This document shows positions 56,201 to 64,000 of a stretch of DNA of 64,000 nucleotides, one piece after another. Made by a program: the position numbers and the translations under genes. Source of the DNA: Meloidogyne chitwoodi (Eukaryota > Nematoda > Chromadorea > Rhabditida > Meloidogynidae); contig JACZZP010000013.1 of assembly GCA_015183035.1 (NCBI GenBank), positions 310,001 to 374,000 on the forward strand, written 5' to 3'. The notes under the pieces were generated by a model that worked only from the letters and a program-made list of their open reading frames with translations, was not told where the DNA came from and searched no databases. The stretch's first letter is position 1. Every line of letters starts with the position of its first letter.

Positions 56201-59200
56201 AAAAAATATATTTTTTAAATTTTGGCTTTTAGGGATTGGATTCATCTATGGCAGAAAGTGTGATAAATGTAATGAAAAAATTGACAAAAGCTGGACGCAC
56301 TGTTATTTGCACTGTTCATCAACCTTCATCTACAATATATCGACAATTTGATTTGGTTTTTGTTTATTTAATTTTCTAGACTCTAATAACCCTTTTACTA
56401 AATTTACATTATCAGACTCTAATGTCTTGTTATATTTTTATTTTCTGACTCTAATTGCGTTTTGACTCTAATATCCCTCTACATTTAATCTCAGACTCTA
56501 ATGTCCCTCGACAAATATTTTATTTTTTTAAGGTTATGTTTTTGGCTAATGGACGACTTGCTTATTTTGGAGAGCCTACAAAGACAGTTGAATATCTCAA
56601 TTCATTCGGGTTTCCGTGCCCACGTAATTATAATCCTGCAGATGCTATGATTCAGGTTTTTTAATTTAAAAATAATAAAATTTAATTCTGGCCATTAGAG
56701 TCTCAGACTGTAATTTGATTGTGTACTCTAATGGACCTTTTTTATTTTTTAAATTAAAATCCTAGACTCTAATTGCCTTTTTTATCTTTTTAAAATTAAC
56801 ATTCCAGACTCTAATAGTCCTTTTTATTAAATTATATTTTTTAGTGTCTCAGTGTTGAAATGAATAATGAAGAAGTTTGTCGAGACAGAATTCGTACATT
56901 TTGTAATAACTGGGAGTCTACTCCAAATGCTTTAAAATTGCGTGATGAACTTGAAGATCAAAAAAAGAATATACTTGCAAAACCAGAAAGAAGAAAAAGA
57001 GCAACTTTTTCTGTTCAGGTTTTTTTATATACTCTAATGTCATGGTTTAAGGACACTTGAGTCTCAATTTTATTTTTAAAAATAGTTTTAAAAGTTGAGA
57101 CACTACCGTACCTTTTCTTCAAATAACGTTGATTTTTATCGAGTAATCAACCCAGACTCTAATGTACCTTTACCCAAAAATTTCAAATTTTTATCAAATT
57201 TATTTTTATAAAATGGCTGATAGACTCTACTGTACCTTTTCTTCAAATACTTTAATTTTTATTGTGATTAACTCAGACTCTAGTGTACTTTTACCCAAAA
57301 ACGCGTATTTTCATAAGATTTTTTTACTTTTTCTTTAACTTTTCAGACCAGAGCACTACTTAAACGTTCCATTCTCGATAATCTACGCAATCCAGGTTTA
57401 GCAAAAGCCAAAATTTGTCAAAAATTAATAATGGGAATATTTATTGGTTTACTTTATTGGCAAACTTTGCCAACAACTTTTATTGGAATTAGTAATTTAA
57501 ATGGGGCAATGTTTTATATAGTTGTTGAATTAACTTATTCTACTCTTTTTGGAATTATTACTTTTATGCCTAATGATTTTGTTTTGGTCGTTAGAGAATT
57601 TCATGATGGACTTTATAATATTGGGGCTTATTTTATTGCTAGAGTATTTTCTTATATTCCTCTATTTGCGTTGGATGGAATTGTTTTGGTTGCTACTTCT
57701 TATTGGATGACTGGGCTTGTACCCAATGCTTTTCGATTTGGAATTGCTTTAGGTTTTTTGACATTTGAGTCTTAAATCTTTTTGGAGTTTTGAGACTCTA
57801 ATGTGTTAAATTGAATATGAGACTCTAGTGGCATACTTGGAAAGTTGTCTAAATGAGAACAAAAATCTGAGACTCAAAAAACCTATAACAAGAAAAAGTG
57901 ACACTAGAGTCTCAACCATTTTGTTTTGAAACTATTGTTTAAATTTAAATATGAGACTCTAGTGACACATTGAAAAGTAGTCTAAATGAGAACAAAAATC
58001 TGAGATTCTAAAGACCCTATTTTTGAAAAAGTGACATTAGAGTCTCAAAATCTTTAAAAAATTTAAGACTCAAAAAGACCTCTATTTTTAAGGTATTGCC
58101 GTACTTATTGAACAATCTGCAGCTGCTTTTGGTGTAATGTTGTCAACAGCCTGTCCCTCATATCCAGTAGCTATTTCAGTCGCGGGACCAATTTTGACCG
58201 TCCTTTCTTTGACTGGTGGTCTTTTTGCTAATGTTGGGGAATTGCCTTCGTTTATTAGCTGGGTTGGTATTTTATAATTTTTTTGGACATTTTGAATATT
58301 TGAACATTTTGAACATTTTAAAATAGGTACAATATCTCTCATGGTTTCGTTATGGTTTTGAAGCTTTTGCAATTTCTCAATGGGAAGGAGCTTTAGGAGA
58401 TAATAATAATAATAATTGTACAACAAATAACAATAATAATAATACTATTTGCCCTACTGCTCGTTCAATTCTTCAAAATTTTTCTTTTAATCCAGAAATG
58501 TTTTATTTTGATATTGGGGCTATGATAATTGTTACTTTTATTTGTTATTTTATTGGATTTATTGGTCTTTATGTTAGAGTACATAGAGCACGTTGATTGA
58601 CCATTTTGTGTTTTTTTTTATTTTCTAATATTATTTTAATTTATATATCATCTAATAACATTTTGACCTAATCGAGTTTTTACCAAAATGATATTTGACC
58701 TAATTATTGTTTACTCAAACGAACTTTTTTTTTATTTATTTTAATTGTATTAATTATCACCTCAATATAATTCTGATCTAAATGTTAAATTTTGAGCATT
58801 TGAGACTCGAGTATCCCAAAATTTAAATCTGAGACTCTAGTGTCAATAAATAAAATTTTGAGAAAAAAACGTTTTTGGAGAATTTTCAGTTTGAGTCTGA
58901 GAAAGGGACACTTGAGTCTCAAAAAACAATTAAAAATAAATATTTTTAATTAGATTGGCCTCTATAAGTTGGACAGCATTTACAAGTTTTGGCCGTGCTT
59001 TTAAAGGAAATAAATATAATCCTTTAAGAAAAAGAATAGATTCAATTAATTTAGATATTAGACAATTATTTTTAGTTACAATATTTTTTATTATTTTACT
59101 TTTTCTTTTACCAACAATTGGAATTTATTTTTTAGTTTTTGGATTTGTAAGTTATATTTTTTAAATTTTAATTAATTTTTTTTATTTTTATAGCTCTGGC

Positions 59201-59283
59201 GTTTAATTGATTATTTTAGTTTGGCATTAAAATATTTGGCATTTTTTATTAGATGGACTATTGAATTAATTGAGACTGAATAA
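53211..59283 (+). CDS. PIGQ: PIG-Q (GPI1), GPI-anchor GlcNAc-transferase subunit, with nested gene
   Basis: ER subunit of the complex that starts GPI-anchor synthesis. Exons: 53211-53286 ([15 protein letters not shown]); about 53344-53468 ([14 protein letters not shown]); 53631-53740 ([15 protein letters not shown] and [11 protein letters not shown], the GPI1 hallmark); about 53777-53837; 54112-54197 ([25 protein letters not shown]). After a 4,756-bp intron, 58954-59148 reads [13 protein letters not shown] and [19 protein letters not shown], and 59194-59283 holds the last exon. All joins are in frame and in the order of animal PIG-Q. The complete ABCG gene at 54661-58596 lies inside the large intron on the same strand. 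The N-terminus is shorter than in vertebrates. A tRNA-like element sits in another intron. Confidence 0.88.
53908..53981 (+). repeat. tRNA-like element, best-preserved copy
   Basis: GGTGGCTTAGTTGGTAGAGC is an excellent A-box/D-arm and CAGGTTCGGATCC a B-box, but the anticodon stem (TCCGG/AAGAA) does not pair, so it is read as a tRNA pseudogene or a young member of the tRNA-like family. PIG-Q intron. Confidence 0.55.
54480..58960. repeat. Dispersed GACTC(A/T)AATG motif cluster
   Basis: More than 40 copies by eye of GACTC(A/T)A(A/G)TG or its complement, in both orientations, often extended to AGACTCTAATGTCC. They occupy the introns and flanks of the nested ABCG gene and spare its exons. Examples: 54562, 55864, 56112, 56190, 56418, 56495, 57152, 57817, 57955, 58832. 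Spacing is irregular, about 20-150 bp, with AT-rich filler. Confidence 0.75.
54661..58596 (+). CDS. ABCG (White-family) half transporter, nested in PIG-Q intron
   Basis: Membrane ABC half transporter, probably exporting lipids or small hydrophobic molecules as a dimer. Start ATG 54661, Gln/Glu-rich N-terminus. The nucleotide-binding domain has Walker [16 protein letters not shown] (split by an intron at 55011/55398), Q-loop [18 protein letters not shown], signature [19 protein letters not shown] and Walker [17 protein letters not shown]; the switch His is in [14 protein letters not shown]. Then [13 protein letters not shown], typical of ABCG. The C-terminal membrane domain has about six segments, including [14 protein letters not shown] and [18 protein letters not shown], and ends YVRVHRAR. 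An Asn-rich extracellular loop lies near 58400. Introns hold dozens of copies of the GACTC(A/T)AATG motif. Confidence 0.92.
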
Positions 59284-59289
59284 ATACCA

Positions 59290-59392
59290 AAAATGGACAA
59301 AATGTCATACCTACCAAAAATGAACAAAACGTCATAAATCCAAAAATGGACAAAACGTCACAAATACCAAAAATTGACAAAATGTCAACAAG
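59290..59392. repeat. ACAAAATGTCA tandem cluster
   Basis: Imperfect units of about 25 bp such as CCAAAAATGGACAAAATGTCA, with ACAAAACGTCA variants, just after the PIG-Q stop. Related to clusters at 21.4 and 45.3 kb. Confidence 0.65.
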
Positions 59393-60038
59393 AAAATTCT
59401 TTAAAAAAGAAAAGATAATTTCAGTGCCACAAATTGGTAGTGAAGCGACCTTTTATTTTTGTCATTTTTTATTTTTAAAAATTTATTTTTTGAGTCCTCC
59501 CTAATTAACTAAGAATTGGTTATTTTTAATTGTTTTTTTTAAATTATAAATTTTCTATAAATAGCAAATTTAGTCAATTTTATTATAGCAAACAAAATGT
59601 TAAAAAAAACAATTGATTTTTCTATTCGTTCTTTGTAGGGGTAAATGACTACAAAGAACTTTTAGAGAGAAGAAAAGAAAATTTTATTTCATTAGTCTCG
59701 TTATAATATTATAATTTGTTATTTATTTATAAATAAATAAATATATTTTTATTTATTTATTTTATCACACTGCTCAACCTTTTTTTTTTTAATTTTTATT
59801 TTTGTTGATTTTTTACCCCACAAAATTATTTTTGAAAAAATCAATTTAATTCTTTAGCCTATTCTTTGCTCTTATTTTTTTCTTCAAAATAAATTTATAT
59901 ATAACCAGCCAGTTATTTTACTATTTTCCTTTTATTATATTTTAAATTCTTTTTTAATTTTTTCCAATAATTGAAACATTCACCATTCCTTTTATTTTTT
60001 CTTTGTTATTTAACAATTTTAAAGGATTATTTACAATG

Positions 60039-60112
60039 TTGTCTAGGTGTAGTCGGTAACGCTCTAGATCTTAATGGTCGATGGGTATGGTTCGAATCCA
60101 ACTTGTGGTAAA
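60039..60112 (+). repeat. tRNA-like element
   Basis: TCTAGGTGTAGTCGGTAACGC and TGGTTCGAATCCA. Intergenic. Confidence 0.6.
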
Positions 60113-60274
60113 GCCTTTTTGTTTCATCGGGAAATTGTTTTTTATACTAAAAATGAGTTTATAAATTACAAAAAAAAATCTTATAATTTTTTAATACATT
60201 TATAATGCAACTTAAATTGTTTTAAATTTTCTTTTATTTATTTTTAGCAAAAATTTATTTTTAATTATTTAAAA

Positions 60275-60988
60275 ATGTGTCTTGGACAAATTCGATTTTC
60301 AACAAGCAAACTTCGATCAATATTAAGTGAGGTGCCAACAGCTACAAATGGATATATGCGAATGGTTAGTAATTTCAAAACTCTCCAGTTGAAGAATTGT
60401 TTTATTGAAGACAAAAAGTATGAAAGTTCTTCATCTTCATCAATTAAAGGTTTTTCTATTTTTATTTTTTGTTTAAAAAACTAAGATTTTAGACAATAAA
60501 TTTAACTGGTTTCCATCTCAAAAAGATCGACGTAAACTTGTCCGCCTTGGTTTCTTCAAATCATTAAATGATGTTCCTGAAGAATTGCCGTATTCTTTTA
60601 AATAAATTGTCTTTAAATTTTTTAATAATTTTAGGCCTTCAGTTTACAAACGTTTTCAAAGTAGATTGCGTTTTATTCAGCTGATGGTTTTTTCTATCAT
60701 TTTTTTTACAATTGTGTTTTCTTCACATTTTATTACTTCAAGGTTTTTTTTAAATTAATTAAGGCTTCTTTTTATTTTAATAATTATTAATTTTGGGGTT
60801 CCTAATTTTCCCTCGTTCTCGTAGATCGAATTCACCACAATATACTACTAAAAATCAAAATTTTCTCAGCTTTTAATTTTTTTTAAATAATTTTTATTTT
60901 TAGTTATCTCAATAGAGCGGATAAAAAGCGTGAAGATTATCTTAATAATGTACGTGCTCAACGGGCTGCTTTATCTGCACAAAAATAA
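60275..60988 (+). CDS. FAM162/UPF0389-like mitochondrial protein
   Basis: Small protein with an N-terminal extension (MCLGQIRFSTSKLRSILSEV), then KFNWFPSQKDRRKLVRLGFF with SLNDVPEELP and SVYKRFQSRLRFIQLMVFSI, one membrane segment (MVFSIIFFTIVFSSHFI), and a charged C-terminal helix (RADKKREDYLNNVRAQRAAL). The order W-Q-K-x-R-x-G-F/R-x-F, x-DVPE, x-KxxxRxK, then a membrane helix, is that of FAM162A/B, mitochondrial inner-membrane proteins linked in vertebrates to hypoxia-induced cell death. The phase-2 join at about 60590/60635 is in frame. The HIG1-domain gene follows after 229 bp on the same strand. Confidence 0.7.
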
Positions 60989-61217
60989 AAGAATGTATTT
61001 ATTTTAAAAATAGAAAATTTGGTTTTATTTCTGCCTAAAGAAAAATTTAAGTTATTTAAAATAAATTTTAAAAATATTTTTTTTTGTTTTTTGACTTGTT
61101 AATGTTGTTGATTTTCAACAAATTTATTTTTTTAATTTTTAAATTTCTTTTTAAATTGTTTTCAGCTCTAAAAAACATTTTAAAAGACAGAATTTTATCT
61201 TTTCTTCACTTTAAAAA

Positions 61218-62286
61218 ATGACAACAAATTTTAAAGCAAATTTATTTCTTCGTATGACAGCGAAATTTGCCGTTGTTGCAGCTCCTTTTTTGACGGTTTT
61301 TTATTATGTAATTAATTAATTTAATTTTTGTGTTTTTTCCAGACTGATTTGCAAAATAAAGACGATAAATCTGTAGAAGAAATGCATGTTAAGCGACCAT
61401 CAAGAGACCAGAGGACTTTTTTTAAGGTTTTTAAAAATATTAAAATAATTAAAAATTAATTTTTAGGCTCCACCAGCTCCAAATACTTCTATAAATTCTT
61501 TAAAACCAGAAGATTTGTTGCATGAGACAAAGAAGAATAATAGTTTTACTGAACATCCTTCTGTTTTGATTGGGGGTATTTTAACAACGTAAGGAATATT
61601 TTAAACTTTAATTTTACAATTGTAAAATGAATTACAAAAATTAAACGAATTACAATAATAAACTTTGAATTACAAAAATTAAACTTTGAATTACAATAAT
61701 AAACTTTGAATTACAAAAATTAAAACTTGAATTACAATAATAAACTTTGAATTACAAAAATTAAACTTTGAATTACAATAATAAACTTTGAATTACAAAA
61801 ATTAAAACTTGAATTACAATAATAAACTTTGAATTACAAAAATTAAACTTGAATTACAAAAATTAAACTTTGAATTACAATAATAAACTTTGAATTACAA
61901 AAATTAAAACTTGAATTACAATAATAAACTTTGAATTACAAAAATTAAACTTGAATTACAAAAATTAAACTTTGAATTACAATAATAAACTTTGAATTAC
62001 AAAAATTAAAACTTGAATTACAATAATAAACTTTGAATTACAAGAATTAAACAAAACCTTTATAATTTTATTTAAATTTTAGTGCTGCGCTTTTATACAT
62101 GGTCCGTTCTTCAATGAAGGGTGACGGCAATGCTATGCGTGTTGGAGCACAGTAATTAAATTATTTTTCAATTAAACAAATTTAAATATTTTTAGATATC
62201 GTATAGTAGCACAATTAGTTACATTTATCGCTTGTCTTGTATGTGCTGGATATACTGCTAAGACTTCTCTGGCCAAAGAAAAATAA
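61218..62286 (+). CDS. HIG1-domain protein (HIGD/Rcf1 family)
   Basis: Inner-membrane assembly or stability factor of cytochrome c oxidase supercomplexes. Exons give MTTNFKANLFLRMTAKFAVV, a charged linker (DLQNKDDKSVEEMHVKRP), APPAPNTSINSLKPEDLLH and then the HIG1 domain: TEHPSVLIGGILTTAALLYM, KGDGNAMRVGAQYRIVAQLV, TFIACLVCAGYT, ending AKTSLAKEK. Two membrane helices with the conserved NP/HP-x-xxIG start, the MxxR-xxAQ block and TxxxL match HIG1. The HIGD1 versus HIGD2 choice is not safe. A 450-bp minisatellite fills the intron that splits the domain. Confidence 0.82.
61610..62052. repeat. AT-rich minisatellite in HIG1 gene intron
   Basis: Alternating units GAATTACAAAAATTAAACTTT and GAATTACAATAATAAACTTT form a higher-order period of about 40 bp, with occasional CTTG variants, repeated roughly ten times. 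It expands an intron that is otherwise of normal small size. Confidence 0.85.
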
Positions 62287-63310
62287 TAGAATTTAATGTA
62301 TAAAAATTAAAATAAAAGATTAAAAAATGTTTAATTTACATTTTCTTTGTAAAAAATAAATTAATAAAAAATGGTTAAAAATTAATTCATCACAACTTTT
62401 TAAATCCATGGCCAAATTAAATAAATTTTTGTTCAAATGTAGATCATACACTGATCTAAAATTGGTAGAATTGGGATGTTGATTCGAATTATTTGAACCG
62501 AGATATAGTTGATAAACCATTACTGTAATCACCTAATTTTGATCAATCACAGCATTCTAAATCTCGGATCTAAAATTATAAATTTTGGTTTAAAGAAATA
62601 TCAAATAATGATAAATAATTAATTTTATTGGTAAGTCTATTATTTGTATTTGAACGAGAGATTTAGAGGATATGCGCTCTCGAAAATAGTGGAACCCCAA
62701 AAATTTGTTTGATCATATCTCCTTTAATTTTGGACCTAAATCCATGAATTTTGGGTCATTAATAGTTGTACTTATGGCTTATTATCATACAAATTTTTTA
62801 GTCAATTCGTTCCATTTGAGCCGAGATATAGATGAATAAAGATTCTACGGCCAAATTTTTATGAAAATACCTTAATTTTCTTTAATTTAATTTTTAAGCT
62901 TTTTTAAATAAAATAGCAATTTAAAATTTTGACTAAATAATGCCCACTGAGTCAAGGAATTTATTAAAATTAAAATAAAAAATTTTCCACCGTCCAGTTT
63001 CATGTAAAAAATTAATTTCCACTAGAAAGATTCGAACCTTAGTCATTTTTTCTCATTTCTCCCCAAAAACTGAGAAAATTTCCACTTAACCAAAAATATA
63101 TTTTTTTCTCCCCTAAATTTTCTCAATATTCAGGAGCCATTATCTCGGCTTCTATAATAAAATTGAGATATATTAATAGCTCATTCGATTCAGCTCTTTA
63201 AGCTCTTTCGAATGATAGATATATCGGATGGATTTAACATGTGGAAAAAGCTCAAAAAAAGATATATCCATTCACCTCATAATATCTTAGAGTGCACAGT
63301 GCGCTTTAAA
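62287..63310. other. Gene-free region with decayed repeats
   Basis: About 1 kb with no coding exon. Two diverged blocks share GA(A/G)CCGAGATATAG followed by TGAT or TGAA (near 62497 and 62818), and a related GAGATATATT occurs near 63160, so older tandem repeats may lie here. One degenerate tRNA-like element is at 63014-63097. The 169-bp satellite follows. Confidence 0.4.
63014..63097 (-). repeat. tRNA-like element, degenerate
   Basis: Minus-strand TTTGGTTAAGTGGAAA and AAGGTTCGAATCTT, tail CTAGTGGAAATT. Confidence 0.45.
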
Positions 63311-63316
63311 ATATTA

Positions 63317-64000
63317 AATAGTGCCAAAATTTCAAATGGCACTTTTGGCCCTTCAAAAATGAATTTTGGCCTAAAATTTTTAAAAAATTTTTTTTCTAAT
63401 GTTCCAAATTATTGTCCACATCTTTTAAAAAAAAAATTAGAAAAATTACTCTTCTTTGGAAGGATTTATGAATTTTTTAAAATTAAATAGTGCCAAAATT
63501 TCAAATGGCACTTTTGGCCCTTCAAAAATGAATTTTGGCCTAAAATTTTTAAAAAATTTTTTTTCTAATGTTCCAAATTATTGTCCACATCTTTTAAAAA
63601 AAAAATTAGAAAAATTACTCTTCTTTGGAAGGATTTATGAATTTTTTAAAATTAAATAGTGCCAAAATTTCAAATGGCACTTTTGGCCCTTCAAAAATGA
63701 ATTTTGGCCTAAAATTTTTAAAAAATTTTTTTTCTAATGTTCCAAATTATTGTCCACATCTTTTAAAAAAAAAATTAGAAAAATTACTCTTCTTTGGAAG
63801 GATTTATGAATTTTTTAAAATTAAATAGTGCCAAAATTTCAAATGGCACTTTTGGCCCTTCAAAAATGAATTTTGGCCTAAAATTTTTAAAAAATTTTTT
63901 TTCTAATGTTCCAAATTATTGTCCACATCTTTTAAAAAAAAAATTAGAAAAATTACTCTTCTTTGGAAGGATTTATGAATTTTTTAAAATTAAATAGTGC
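63317..64000 (+). repeat. 169-bp satellite DNA array
   Basis: Head-to-tail copies of a 169-bp monomer (start points about 63317, 63486, 63655, 63824, 63993) beginning TAGTGCCAAAATTTCAAATG and continuing GCACTTTTGGCCCTTCAAAA. The four complete copies look identical by eye. The array runs off the right edge. Because 169 is not a multiple of three, the repeated 67-residue open frames are phase artefacts. Monomer length fits satellites known from root-knot nematodes. Confidence 0.93.

Larger units (their letters stand above)
59284..60274. other. Intergenic region
   Basis: About 990 bp. It starts with four to five ACAAAATGTCA/ACAAAACGTCA units (59290-59392), then AT-rich sequence and a tRNA-like element (60039-60112). 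A TTTTTAG at about 60241-60247 may be a spliced-leader acceptor for the next gene. Confidence 0.45.

Noticed and set aside
58954..59283. PIG-Q C-terminus as an isolated truncated gene fragment
   Set aside because: The missing upstream exons were found at 53211-54197 and join in frame, so it is the end of a gene whose intron holds the ABCG gene.
61610..62052. CRISPR-like array
   Set aside because: Units abut with no unique spacers and lie in an intron of a nematode gene; it is a minisatellite.
1160..63097. Dispersed B-box elements as functional tRNA genes
   Set aside because: Acceptor and anticodon stems do not pair in the copies I folded by eye; only 1349-1420 forms a proper cloverleaf.
63212..63997. 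Repeated 67-residue open frames (NSAKISNGTFGPSKMNF-type)
   Set aside because: They recur every 169 bp because they are read from satellite monomers; no start context, splice signals or domain.

Overview
The window is a strongly AT-rich nematode nuclear segment, most like a root-knot nematode (Meloidogyne) or a close tylenchid relative. The proteins are clearly animal and often nematode-like (RIC-3, MON1/SAND-1, a GLD-2/Cid1-type nucleotidyltransferase). Genes are compact with many tiny introns, most of which start GTTT and end TTTTAG. Many start codons sit a few bases after a TTTTTAG that could be a spliced-leader acceptor. A perfectly homogenised 169-bp satellite closes the right end. Species assignment is inference.

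Layout. 1-14 kb: CDP-diacylglycerol synthase (partial, -), a non-canonical poly(A)/U polymerase (+), RIC-3 (+), MAD2 (-), twinfilin (+), UBE2H (-). 14-18.6 kb: a decayed STAR/KH RNA-binding gene, an F-box-like fragment and an unrecognised multi-exon gene. 18.7-25 kb: MON1 (+), TRAPPC1 (+), cereblon (-). 25-35 kb: a mobile-element zone with a diverged tandem duplication, a 604-bp Merlin-like element, an ING-type PHD-finger gene, and a 5.7-kb near-palindrome formed by one RAG1/Transib-like DNA transposon inserted into a second copy of itself. 35-50 kb: prefoldin 1, a coiled-coil membrane protein, a CTTNBP2NL-like protein, a ZC3HC1-like zinc-finger protein (-), CNOT4, an LSM11-like U7 snRNP protein, BET1 (-). 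50-62 kb: mitochondrial phosphate carrier, PIG-Q with a complete ABCG transporter nested in one of its introns on the same strand, a FAM162-like protein and a HIG1-domain protein. 62-64 kb: decayed repeats, then the satellite.

Most genes are unrelated housekeeping functions. Some neighbours share a theme: MON1 and TRAPPC1 both serve Rab-dependent membrane traffic, and the FAM162-like and HIG1 genes, 229 bp apart on one strand, are both predicted mitochondrial inner-membrane proteins and could be an operon.

The unusual content is in the non-coding space. About 23 tRNA-like (A-box/B-box) elements lie mostly inside introns. A short GACTC(A/T)AATG motif occurs dozens of times around the nested ABCG gene. 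Several small inverted-repeat transposons have readable target-site duplications. The strongest candidate for something undescribed is the RAG1-like transposon pair at 29.2-34.9 kb, with CAC-starting 23-bp inverted termini, 5-bp target duplications, RAG1-type catalytic and zinc residues, and an N-terminal array of TQT motifs.
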